Positions 8,064 to 15,007 of a stretch of 16,437 bases of DNA are shown here, piece after piece. Within the stretch, counting starts at the first letter, position 1; the number at the start of each line of letters is the position of its first letter. Both the position numbers and the translations under genes were made by a program. This DNA comes from CAZEAN01 sp964510225 (GTDB lineage Bacteria > Planctomycetota > Planctomycetia > Isosphaerales > Isosphaeraceae): the NCBI GenBank assembly GCA_964510225.1, contig CAZEAN010000128.1, positions 1 to 16,437 on the forward strand, in the 5' to 3' direction. A model generated the notes under the pieces. It had not been told where the DNA came from and searched no databases. It saw nothing but the letters and a program-made list of their open reading frames with translations.

Positions 8064-8626
8064 CCGCCTTCGTTCGCTCCCTCAGCCGCACTGACGGCCT
8101 CCAAACGCGCTCGATAGTGCTCAAGATCAGGAACCTGAAGTCCGGGAGTCTTCGCCCGGTCGTCCCATCGACGTAAGCTCACGGCGTCGTCTACGAAGGG
8201 GCTTTCTTCGAAAGAGGCGACCTCGTCTGCTGTAAACGGGCCCCCTTGGACGTTCAGGCTGGTTACCGAGGCGGCCGAGAGTTGATCGATGTAACCGGGT
8301 TCAACAGCGCAGAGGTAGCGTTTGGCATCAACATGGAGTCGGATCGGCTCAGTAACCTCAGGTCCAAAGCGGTCCGCAAGCCATTGTGAAGCAACCTCTT
8401 CGTGGCTCGCGTCGATCCCCTGCTCAGCGAGGCCTTGATCGCCGCCGTCGAGGAGATGACCGATGTCATGTAGTAATGCGGCGACGACCAAGGCGTCAGG
8501 TCGACCCTCCTGCTCGGCGAGATAGGCGGCTTGGAGGGCATGCTCACGCTGTGAGACCCGCTCCCCACCATATGCCTTGCTCCCGTGTCGCTCGATAATT
8601 GCGATGATCTCTTCAGTCCGATTCAA
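8060..8626 (-). CDS. PhnZ-like HD-domain phosphonate oxygenase (TIGR03276-type)
   Basis: This HD-fold protein of 188 residues is predicted to be a mixed-valent di-iron oxygenase cleaving the C-P bond of a 1-hydroxyphosphonate, not a phosphohydrolase. The residues match PhnZ in order and spacing: Tyr19 and Glu22 (PhnZ Y24, E27), then iron ligands His29, His53-Asp54, His75, His98 and Asp155 (PhnZ H34, H58-D59, H80, H104, D161). Lys102, Ser120 and Arg152 fall at the PhnZ substrate-binding positions K108, S126 and R158. The PhnZ numbers are recalled from the published structure. The start is TTG at 8626, the only start that keeps Tyr19 and Glu22, with GGGGAG 8 bases upstream. It is the first gene of the operon and overlaps the FAD gene by 4 bases. 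No PhnY/TmpA-type 2-oxoglutarate hydroxylase is in the window to make its substrate, so another source is needed. Confidence 0.88.
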   Translation of the reverse strand: MNRTEEIIAIIERHGSKAYGGERVSQREHALQAAYLAEQEGRPDALVVAALLHDIGHLLDGGDQGLAEQGIDASHEEVASQWLADRFGPEVTEPIRLHVDAKRYLCAVEPGYIDQLSAASVTSLNVQGGPFTADEVASFEESPFVDDAVSLRRWDDRAKTPGLQVPDLEHYRARLEAVSAAEGANEGG

Positions 8627-8808
8627 CGTGGCTGCTCCCCAACGATATTGGACGAGATTTAATCCGTATCACCATCCTATCGTGCCGCGTCATCAACGGG
8701 GCTCGCTCGGAGGAGATCTTTCCCAAGATTCATGGATCGCCTACATTGGAGTGCCACTAATCGTTGACCATCGACGCCGCACTGAGCCGAATTATCGTGG
8801 AGTGACTG

Positions 8809-9738
8809 ATGAAAATCATCTTGGCGAATCCCAGAGGTTTTTGCGCCGGGGTGAATATGGCGATCGAAAGCCTTGAGCGTGCCCTCGAACTCTTCGGCGC
8901 TCCGCTCTATGTGTTTCACGAGATCGTCCATAACAAGCACGTCGTTGACCGTTTCCAAAAAAGGGGCGTGGTCTTCGTGGAGGACCTCGATGAGATCCCT
9001 GCTGGCGCACCTGTCCTTTATTCGGCCCACGGTGTCTCACCTCAAATCAGAGAACGGTCCCGAGAACGGAATCTTCAGGCAATTGACGCCACTTGCCCTC
9101 TCGTCACTAAAGTTCACCTCGAAGCGGTCAAATATGCCAAGCAGGGTTATACGATCATCCTCATCGGCCATGAAGGCCATGATGAGGTGATCGGGACCAT
9201 GGGAGAAGCCCCCGACCAGATGGTCCTGGTGGAATCTGTCGAAGATGTTGAGAAACTCGAAATCAACCCCGAAAAGATCGCTTATCTCACTCAGACAACC
9301 CTAAGCGTCGATGATGCAAACGTGATCATCGACGCGCTCCGTCGGAAGTTCCCTCAGATCGCAAATCCGCCAAAAGACGATATCTGTTATGCGACTCAAA
9401 ATCGCCAAGATGCGGTCCGCAAACTCGCCCCCGAGGCGGATTTGGTCCTAGTACTGGGCAGCCAAAATAGCTCGAACAGTCGACGTCTAGCAGAAATCGC
9501 GGAGACGCTCGGGATTCGGGCACATCTGATCGATTCCGCGAGTGAAATTAAAGACGACTGGATCGAGGGGAAAGAAACAGTCTTGATCACAGCGGGCGCT
9601 AGTGCTCCGGAAGATGTTGTCCAAGAGTGCGTTGATTTATTGCGCGATCGTTATCAAGCCGAAGTTGCCGATCGCGTGATCCAGGAAGAAAACGTTTATT
9701 TCCCGTTACCCAAGACGCTCCGCAAGCTTCTAGTCTAA
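8809..9738 (+). CDS. ispH: 4-hydroxy-3-methylbut-2-enyl diphosphate reductase
   Basis: IspH (LytB) catalyses the last step of the MEP isoprenoid pathway, reducing HMBPP to IPP and DMAPP with a 4Fe-4S cluster in the cytoplasm. At 309 residues it has normal family length. The three cluster cysteines are present: Cys12 (NPRGFCAGV), Cys96 (DATCPLVTK) and Cys193 (DDICYATQNRQ). The substrate residues are His41 (EIVHN), His74 (SAHGVSP), and His124 with Glu126 (GHDEVIGT), at the same numbers as in E. coli for all except the third cysteine. GSQNSSNSRRL and TAGASAPE are the C-terminal diphosphate-binding motifs. The ATG at 8809 has GGAG at 8799-8802, 6 bases upstream. It is divergent from the phosphonate operon across 182 bases, and its stop overlaps the stop of the convergent membrane-protein gene. 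Very secure. Confidence 0.98.
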   Translation: MKIILANPRGFCAGVNMAIESLERALELFGAPLYVFHEIVHNKHVVDRFQKRGVVFVEDLDEIPAGAPVLYSAHGVSPQIRERSRERNLQAIDATCPLVTKVHLEAVKYAKQGYTIILIGHEGHDEVIGTMGEAPDQMVLVESVEDVEKLEINPEKIAYLTQTTLSVDDANVIIDALRRKFPQIANPPKDDICYATQNRQDAVRKLAPEADLVLVLGSQNSSNSRRLAEIAETLGIRAHLIDSASEIKDDWIEGKETVLITAGASAPEDVVQECVDLLRDRYQAEVADRVIQEENVYFPLPKTLRKLLV

Positions 9739-10574
9739 CGTGATTTTGACTGTGGATCACCAAAAGCATCAGGACGTTCGTTCGGGTTGTCGGCGAATGG
9801 GTCTGCCTTCAATGCATCCGCTTGAAGGCGTTGTGTTGTCTGACGTGTGGCAAGTGCGGCAGCGAGGCAGAGAGCAGCGACCTGGAGCGAATTCATCATC
9901 CTGAGTCCTCCAAACGCAAGTGCGATCATTCCTCTCATAAAATCGGGGATCGGGACTTCTTGGAGAGGCCAACCTGCCATCCAATCGGTCCCGATCGTCA
10001 GATAAACAATCGAGATCGTGAGCCCGGCGAGTGCAAAGAGCTTGGCCGTATTTCCTGCCTCGCGAATACCCCGACGTCCGAGATGGAGAGCAACTTCGCT
10101 CGCGAGATCTGCAAAGAGGTAGAATTCAATCCAGCCAAAGCCCGTAATGAGGTTTCCGATCAGCCAATCGTGATCGTCCGGAAGCGGGTTCACGCCGAAT
10201 TCGCCAAGTCGATCGAGTAACGAATAGGCAAAGTCAAAAAAGTTGAGCGCGACCAAGACCCCAACCCGACGTTGCCACCTTTCGTCAATCCAACGGCCCC
10301 AGAAGAGATAGGATCCCAAAAGGGCTCCTCCAGAGATCCCGAAGCCAACGATCAGAGACCACCAACGCTGCTGGAGCAATTGGAAGAGCACATTGTCCCG
10401 GGTTAAATTGGCCCAGAGCCAGAGACCGCTATTGATACTCAAGAGTCCAATGCTGAGCGCTGAGATCGCAAATCCGACAGTGCAGAGTCGATAGCGTCGG
10501 ATCTCAACTTCAGGTTCTGGTTCAAATTGCATGAGAAAGTCACTCGCCCGACGGTCGGCTTCGGTTTTGCTCAA
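9735..10574 (-). CDS. Uncharacterised multi-pass membrane protein
   Basis: I do not recognise the family. The 279-residue product has about six hydrophobic segments, at roughly 30-53, 70-93, 103-118, 140-165, 180-200 and 213-245. Its ends are polar: an acidic N-terminus with EPEPEVE and a C-terminal tail of about 30 residues rich in Asp, Pro, Asn and Lys (DPFADNPNERPDAFGDPQS). GNLITGFGWIEFYLFADLASE carries several charged residues inside a probable membrane segment, which may matter for function. The annotated start is TTG at 10574. It overlaps the TGA of the upstream gene as TTGA, which suggests coupled translation. An ATG at residue 15 is an alternative start, and neither has a strong Shine-Dalgarno sequence. 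Its stop codon overlaps the stop of ispH on the other strand. It could be part of a membrane complex with the 156-residue partner encoded just upstream, but nothing proves that. Confidence 0.75.
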   Translation of the reverse strand: MSKTEADRRASDFLMQFEPEPEVEIRRYRLCTVGFAISALSIGLLSINSGLWLWANLTRDNVLFQLLQQRWWSLIVGFGISGGALLGSYLFWGRWIDERWQRRVGVLVALNFFDFAYSLLDRLGEFGVNPLPDDHDWLIGNLITGFGWIEFYLFADLASEVALHLGRRGIREAGNTAKLFALAGLTISIVYLTIGTDWMAGWPLQEVPIPDFMRGMIALAFGGLRMMNSLQVAALCLAAALATRQTTQRLQADALKADPFADNPNERPDAFGDPQSKSR

Positions 10575-11041
10575 TCGGTTAGGGTGTCAAGTCTTGATTT
10601 GGTCGGGATCGAAAGCCTCTTAATGAAGGCCTCGTCCTCTTCCGAGGTTGGAAAGCAAAGGGAAACGAGCCCCCAGCCTTCCGCCGAACGACTCCATCTC
10701 TCTGGGATCGCCCCGTGCATCAAGACAAGTCGATTACGAGGATCCATGAGGTGGGTCAGTGAGATAGCCAGTGATTCTTCCGGACCTAATGGAAGGGGAT
10801 GATTCAGGGTGAGATCCACTCCATTTAGACCGATCCCAACCAGGCCGGGAGCTGACTCCACGACGAGATAACAAGGATCATCGTCCATCAACCTCGGTGG
10901 TTTTCGAAACAGTCGTTCGAGTCGGCCATTTGGGCGTTTGGAGAATCGACTCAGGTCCTGAAGCGGCAACTGGATAGTCTCGGGTTCTGTTGAATCAGGA
11001 TCATGGAGTTTCCAGGGTCCTCGCAATCGGATTGTATGCAC
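10571..11041 (-). CDS. Hypothetical protein, possibly beta-sandwich, coupled to membrane protein
   Basis: I do not recognise a named family. The 156-residue product is soluble, with no signal peptide or membrane span. It opens with IRLRGPWKLH. It then has CYLVVESAPGLVGIGLNGVD (about 57-76) and LGPEESLAISLTHLMDPRNR (about 85-104). This strand-loop order with an xNG turn resembles the jelly-roll sugar-binding domain at the front of beta-galactosidase-like proteins, but that is only an impression of fold, and no catalytic residues can be named. The start is a GTG at 11041 without a clear Shine-Dalgarno sequence. No better start exists that keeps the first domain. The TGA overlaps the TTG start of the downstream membrane gene, so the two form an operon. 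It is divergent from fabH across 174 bases. The coding status rests on this arrangement and on its codon pattern. Confidence 0.6.
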   Translation of the reverse strand: MHTIRLRGPWKLHDPDSTEPETIQLPLQDLSRFSKRPNGRLERLFRKPPRLMDDDPCYLVVESAPGLVGIGLNGVDLTLNHPLPLGPEESLAISLTHLMDPRNRLVLMHGAIPERWSRSAEGWGLVSLCFPTSEEDEAFIKRLSIPTKSRLDTLTD

Positions 11042-11115
11042 TGAATCGCCAGAGGTTGAATCGCACTAGTTCCATTGGCTGAAGTCGAGTATAGTCCTTC
11101 TTCATCGTCACTGTC

Positions 11116-11144
11116 TTGAGATCGGTAGATCCTTCAAGGATCAT
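11116..11144 (+). promoter_or_regulatory. Candidate promoter for fabH with an internal palindrome
   Basis: TTGAGA at 11116-11121 (one mismatch to TTGACA) and GATCAT at 11139-11144 (four of six to TATAAT) are 17 bases apart, about 70 bases before the fabH start. The spacer and the first bases of the -10 element hold the perfect palindrome GATCCTT-C-AAGGATC (11128-11142). A repressor bound there would block this promoter. Both calls are by eye and unproven. Confidence 0.4.
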
Positions 11145-11215
11145 CGATTGATTAAGCTGGCTCTTGCCACGCGACGGATCATCTCCCAACCCCGAAATAC
11201 GATTAGGAAGATCGG

Positions 11216-12319
11216 TTGTCTGATCAAGCCATTTCGGCTGGTGATCGCGTTGCCGAGCCTACGCTGAAGGCGGCTCTCGAGCCCTCGCGGACTCGGCCAT
11301 CGAGCAACGGCCAGCACTTCGCGGACGCTCCGATCCGGACTCTTACCGGTGTCCAGATCCTTTCGAGTGGCCTCTACGTTCCGGATCAAGTCGTGACCAA
11401 TCAGGACTTGGAACGTTCACATGGCTTCGATTCCGACTGGATCATCAACCGGACTGGGATCCAGGAGCGTCGGTTTGCGCCGCCACACCAAGCGACAAGT
11501 GACCTCTGTGAGATTGCGGCCCAACGTTGCCTTGAGGGAGCCGGATGCCGCCCAGAAGAGGTTGACCTGCTGATCGTCGGCACAATGACGCCAGATATGG
11601 CCTTCCCATCAACTGGCTGTCTTGTCCAGGATCGGCTCAATCTCCGCTGCCCCGCCTTTGATCTCCAGGCGGCCTGCGCGGGCTTTGCATACGCCCTCGT
11701 GACGGGTGCGCAGTTCGTGGCAGCCGGGACAAGTAAGCGTGCCCTCATCATTGGCGGCGACTGTAACAGCCGAGTGATTAATCCCGACGACCAAAAAAGC
11801 TTCCCGCTCTTTGGTGATGGTGCCGGCGCCGTCCTCCTCGGGCCTGGAAGCCCGGAGCAAGGGCTCCTGGCCTATCAGGTCGGTTCCGAAGGTGGCGGCG
11901 GTGATCTCCTCAACCGACCTGCCTGTGGTTCACGGCTCCCTCCCTCGATCGAAGCGATTGAGAATGGGCTCCATTACCTGACGATGGATGGCCGAGCGGT
12001 CTTCAAGTGGGCGGTCCGCGTCGTCGCTGACTCCGCACAAGCGGTCCTCGATCATGCCGGCTGCAGTGTCGACCAGATCCGTTGGTTCGTACCTCACCAA
12101 GCAAACGTCCGGATCATCCACGCTGCAAGCGATGTTCTTGGATTCGATCGAAGCCAGGTCTTTAAGAACCTCGAACGATTCGGGAACACCTCAGGTGGTT
12201 CAATCCCGATTGCGTTGGACGAACTCCGACAAGCGGGTGCTATTAACGCAGGCGACCTCTTGCTGATCTCCGGCTTTGGTGCTGGACTCGCTTGGGGTAC
12301 GCTGCTATTGAGAGTCTAA
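11216..12319 (+). CDS. fabH: 3-oxoacyl-ACP synthase III (KAS III)
   Basis: FabH starts fatty-acid synthesis by condensing an acyl-CoA primer, usually acetyl-CoA, with malonyl-ACP in the cytoplasm. The thiolase-fold catalytic triad is complete: Cys154 in DLQAACAGFAYAL, His294 in WFVPHQANVRII and Asn324 in FGNTSGGSIPIAL. FDSDWIINRTGIQERRFA is the usual N-terminal substrate-tunnel segment, and LFGDGAGAVLLGP and GFGAGLAWGTLLLRV are family motifs. At 367 residues it is longer than usual because of about 45 residues before the first strand (VQILSSGLYVPDQVV). This extension is polar and low in structure. The start is TTG at 11216 with AGGAAG at 11205-11210, 5 bases upstream. No in-frame ATG lies nearer the core. 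It stands alone, without fabD, fabG or acpP nearby, so a role in a special lipid rather than bulk synthesis remains possible. Confidence 0.94.
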   Translation: MSDQAISAGDRVAEPTLKAALEPSRTRPSSNGQHFADAPIRTLTGVQILSSGLYVPDQVVTNQDLERSHGFDSDWIINRTGIQERRFAPPHQATSDLCEIAAQRCLEGAGCRPEEVDLLIVGTMTPDMAFPSTGCLVQDRLNLRCPAFDLQAACAGFAYALVTGAQFVAAGTSKRALIIGGDCNSRVINPDDQKSFPLFGDGAGAVLLGPGSPEQGLLAYQVGSEGGGGDLLNRPACGSRLPPSIEAIENGLHYLTMDGRAVFKWAVRVVADSAQAVLDHAGCSVDQIRWFVPHQANVRIIHAASDVLGFDRSQVFKNLERFGNTSGGSIPIALDELRQAGAINAGDLLLISGFGAGLAWGTLLLRV

Positions 12320-12347
12320 TTAATTCGCTCTAGTGAAAGTCGACACA

Positions 12348-12379
12348 ATCCTGACCTCGGAAACAACCGAGGCCAGGAT
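12348..12379. terminator. Strong hairpin between convergent fabH and the surface-protein gene
   Basis: ATCCTGACCTCGG and CCGAGGCCAGGAT pair around a 6-base AAACAA loop. The 13-base-pair stem has one imperfect pair (A-C in plus-strand RNA, G-U in minus-strand RNA). It lies 29 bases after the fabH stop, in the gap before the 3' end of the minus-strand gene, so it can serve both. No U tract follows on either strand. Confidence 0.6.
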
Positions 12380-12482
12380 CGGCGTTGGAAACAACGTCGA
12401 GAACTATACGTCAGATTTAGAGACGCCACATCCCCAAACGTAGCGTATTGCGTTCCCACGTTAGTTACGCTGGACGAGCGAC

Positions 12483-14231
12483 TCAGACACGGAACAGAAC
12501 ACTCTGGAATCGCTTCGGAAGTTCGGCCTGGGGACCTCCAACCGACGGAAGATTACCGCGGACCTGTTCGGCGAAGAATCCGACACCGCGGACCCTCGGA
12601 GGCAAGGTGAGCGGTGACGCGAGATCTTCACTGAGGAAAATCGCTCCGTTGAGCACCCCTTGAATCTGACCGTTGCCGGCCAGGTCGTTTCCATTCCCGT
12701 AGATGCCATCGACAGGTCGGTACGACGCCGCAACTACGGAGTCGATTAAGTCACCACGCTGAGTATAGGGCGCGATATGGCTCGGAGAGCGAACCGGATC
12801 GAGAGACTGCAAGAAGGACGGGTAGTCATATCCAGAGGCAATCAGGGAGTTCCGTAGATTACCAACGATTGAGGTCTCACCGATCGAGCCGGCAGAAGCA
12901 AGGGTCACATTGGTCAATGCGCCACCAGGACGCGTCCGGAATGCAACTTCGTTGGTACTTCGTTCCTGAATGTTGTTGGGGTCAGGTGGAATCTGTCGGA
13001 TCAAGTTCGACGGTCCAGCGTGGAATCCGCCGATCTGTTCGGCTGAGATCACACCACCGGCAAGACCGGAGGCGGGATAGCCTCGGAATCCGAGGGGAAT
13101 GCCGGCCTCGAGCAGCGATTCACTGGTGCCAAGTGGGTTCCCTAAGCCTCGGAGGAACTCAAGGCGACCGATCGTCCCGGCGCTAGCGTCAATTGCCAGG
13201 GCATCGGCAGTTCCCCCGAACTGGGCATGACCGATCGCATCAACACTGCTGAATGGTTCGGTAAAAGGCTGAGCAGTCCGGCTCACGGTGAAGTTTTCAG
13301 CCGAGCCAATTACCTTCAGGCGATCGACGCCGAAGGTCTGAATACTCGTTCGCCCAGTAAGGCTGACGGGAGAGATCGCAGCATTCACCGGGGCCGGGAA
13401 TGGAGCCGCGGCCGCCGAACCAAGCTCAAGACTCCTGATGGTTCCATTCACGATCAACTGGACAGTCGGAGTCGTAATGGGGACATCTGGAACCGGGCCC
13501 AGTATCGAGTTGAATGCCGTGTTGAAAATATGATCGATTTTAACGTTCGGGCTGACTCTCAACGGAGTCGTCTCAGTCCCGATTTTAATGTCGATCGGAG
13601 GTTCGCTGGGGACGTCGATTGCGGCATCAACCGCAGTGAACGCGAGTGTCCGGACTCCACCTCGGAGGTCGATCTCCGGTGTTCCTTCATCGATCTTTCC
13701 GGTCTCGGTGAGGATGAAACCGTTGAGGACAATTGAGGCAACGCCGTCAGCCGCGATCAAGCGCTCGAATCCGATTGTCCCCGTATCTTCAGAAATGACA
13801 CGGTCAGACTCCTTGACCTGTCCTGTGACGTAAGTTCGGTTGATATCGGTCCCCACGAGCTGGATCGTGTCAATCTCTGAGTTCAGGATCCCGTCGTTAG
13901 GCGTAATATCGGTGACGATTGCCACCCCTGGCCCGTGGACGGTGATCGAGAATTCATCGCCGTCAGGTGTTTCCCCAGTGATTACCTTCCCATCGCTATC
14001 AAGGAACGAGAGTGTCCGGGGTCCGCTTCCGATCGGATGACCCACTTCCAATGTCGGCGAGGAGGCGTCGACTCGTCGGAACAGGACACTGGGAAATAAG
14101 TCTGGGTTTTCGATCGTGAAGCTGTTGCCCCCCGAGAGGAGTTCTCGGGATTCGAGGCAGTCAAATTGTCTTAGAAGCGTTCCTCGATCGTTCTTGGCTC
14201 GGTCGCCGGACCGCCGCGTGTTTCGAATCAT
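12483..14231 (-). CDS. LEPR-XLL-type surface/exported protein of planctomycetes
   Basis: This 582-residue protein carries, after a basic N-terminus (NTRRSGDRAKNDRG), the motif LESRELLSGG at about residues 26-35. That is a variant of the LEPR-XLL motif which marks large exported proteins in planctomycetes and is presumed to act in sorting. The rest is rich in Gly, Thr, Ser, Ile and Val with regular short strands (for example VQLIVNGTIRSLELG, RLKVIGSAENFTVSR, ALAIDASAGTIGRLEF, VTLASAGSIGETSIVGNLRN). This suggests a beta-helix or stacked beta repeats, likely adhesive or structural. I chose the ATG at 14231 because GGAGGG at 14242-14247 lies 10 bases upstream and the motif is then in its usual place. 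The frame stays open to 14465 and would add 78 residues of unusual, Arg-rich sequence. No anchor is visible at the C-terminus. Function unknown. Confidence 0.8.
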   Translation of the reverse strand: MIRNTRRSGDRAKNDRGTLLRQFDCLESRELLSGGNSFTIENPDLFPSVLFRRVDASSPTLEVGHPIGSGPRTLSFLDSDGKVITGETPDGDEFSITVHGPGVAIVTDITPNDGILNSEIDTIQLVGTDINRTYVTGQVKESDRVISEDTGTIGFERLIAADGVASIVLNGFILTETGKIDEGTPEIDLRGGVRTLAFTAVDAAIDVPSEPPIDIKIGTETTPLRVSPNVKIDHIFNTAFNSILGPVPDVPITTPTVQLIVNGTIRSLELGSAAAAPFPAPVNAAISPVSLTGRTSIQTFGVDRLKVIGSAENFTVSRTAQPFTEPFSSVDAIGHAQFGGTADALAIDASAGTIGRLEFLRGLGNPLGTSESLLEAGIPLGFRGYPASGLAGGVISAEQIGGFHAGPSNLIRQIPPDPNNIQERSTNEVAFRTRPGGALTNVTLASAGSIGETSIVGNLRNSLIASGYDYPSFLQSLDPVRSPSHIAPYTQRGDLIDSVVAASYRPVDGIYGNGNDLAGNGQIQGVLNGAIFLSEDLASPLTLPPRVRGVGFFAEQVRGNLPSVGGPQAELPKRFQSVLFRV

Positions 14232-14642
14232 CTCGAAGGTTCCCTCCAGGCACTGCCGCTCCATCAATTGTTGCCCAATCCTCAACACGTATCGACGACC
14301 GGACCGCTCCGGTCGGAGGCGAGGGCGCGGCTCTCTTGCGCGGCAGAGTTCAGCGTCCTGTCCATCAAATTCGGTTCTCCAGACCACGACCTCCAATCTC
14401 CGATTCCCTGTCAACTCAAGGCGGATCCAACTGGACCGACGATTCTGGTTTGACCCAGGATTCACGTTGGACCGATCAGACCAGAGGCGCCGGTCTCTCC
14501 CTCATCAACCGTCGTAGGAACTCTTGCGATCGCCCATGACCTAACCCTGGCCGAAGTCAAATCGGAAGCGATTCCATCAGTTCAAACCGACCTCGATTCC
14601 GATCTTATTTCGCGGATCCGCACGTTCCCCAGGAGTCTGCTG
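14232..14642. other. 411-base divergent intergenic region
   Basis: This gap separates the surface-protein gene (minus strand) from the lipoprotein gene (plus strand), so it must hold both promoters. I could not pick convincing -35/-10 pairs. It holds an upstream open extension of the surface-protein frame, which I judge non-coding, a hairpin at 14296-14315, and AGGAG at 14631-14635 serving the lipoprotein gene. The long leader on the minus strand leaves room for post-transcriptional control. Confidence 0.5.
14296..14315. repeat. Perfect 8-bp hairpin in the surface-protein leader
   Basis: CGACCGGA and TCCGGTCG pair perfectly around the loop CCGC, about 65 bases before the proposed start of the surface-protein gene. 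It could be a leader hairpin or a protein-binding dyad. There is no U tract to make it a terminator. Confidence 0.35.
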
Positions 14643-14966
14643 ATGAGCATTGCATCGCTTCCGTACTACATCCGACGATTCTCGGAGCTTAGTCTCATCT
14701 CCTTGGCCATCCTCGTGACCGTCACTGGCGTCGGATGTGCCGGGCGGCGCAATGATTACCGTTGGCGGACGACAACCGGTAAACCAATCGGCGAGCCATC
14801 GCTCCGCATTAGCTCGCCCTACAAGGAAGAGAAACTCGCGAAGCTTGACAACCCTCCACGGGATCGTGATGGCGAAGCCCGAACGAGCACGGTTCAGAGT
14901 TCGGAAGGGTTCAACCTCGATCGTTCCGATCAGCCGACAGTTTCGCTCAATCTTCCAGAACGCTAA
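14643..14966 (+). CDS. Small probable lipoprotein
   Basis: This 107-residue protein has a basic start (YYIRRF), a hydrophobic segment at about 14-28 (ELSLISLAILVTVTG) and then VGCAGRRN, with Cys near residue 31. This resembles a signal peptidase II site, although the residue at -3 is Gly rather than the usual Leu, Val or Ile, so lipid attachment is likely but not certain. The mature part is about 75 residues, polar and low in predicted structure, with ISSPYKEEKLAKLDNPPRD and LDRSDQPTVSLNLPE. I recognise no family. The ATG at 14643 has AGGAG at 14631-14635, 7 bases upstream, a strong site that supports the gene being real. It lies 41 bases before the DUF2760 gene and could be the first gene of that operon. 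Confidence 0.7.
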   Translation: MSIASLPYYIRRFSELSLISLAILVTVTGVGCAGRRNDYRWRTTTGKPIGEPSLRISSPYKEEKLAKLDNPPRDRDGEARTSTVQSSEGFNLDRSDQPTVSLNLPER

Positions 14967-15007
14967 TATTATCTCTGATGATATGGTGACCTGGTTCTGT
15001 TGGGGAA

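Noticed and set aside
6187..8626. HD and HAD proteins as generic phosphohydrolase and phosphatase
   Set aside because: The PhnZ-type Tyr/Glu and ligand pattern, the PhnX-type lysine and the TIGR03364-like neighbour together point to phosphonate use.
14232..14465. 78-codon N-terminal extension of the surface protein
   Set aside because: It would place the LEPR-XLL motif about 100 residues into the protein, is Arg-rich, and the internal ATG at 14231 has a good ribosome site.
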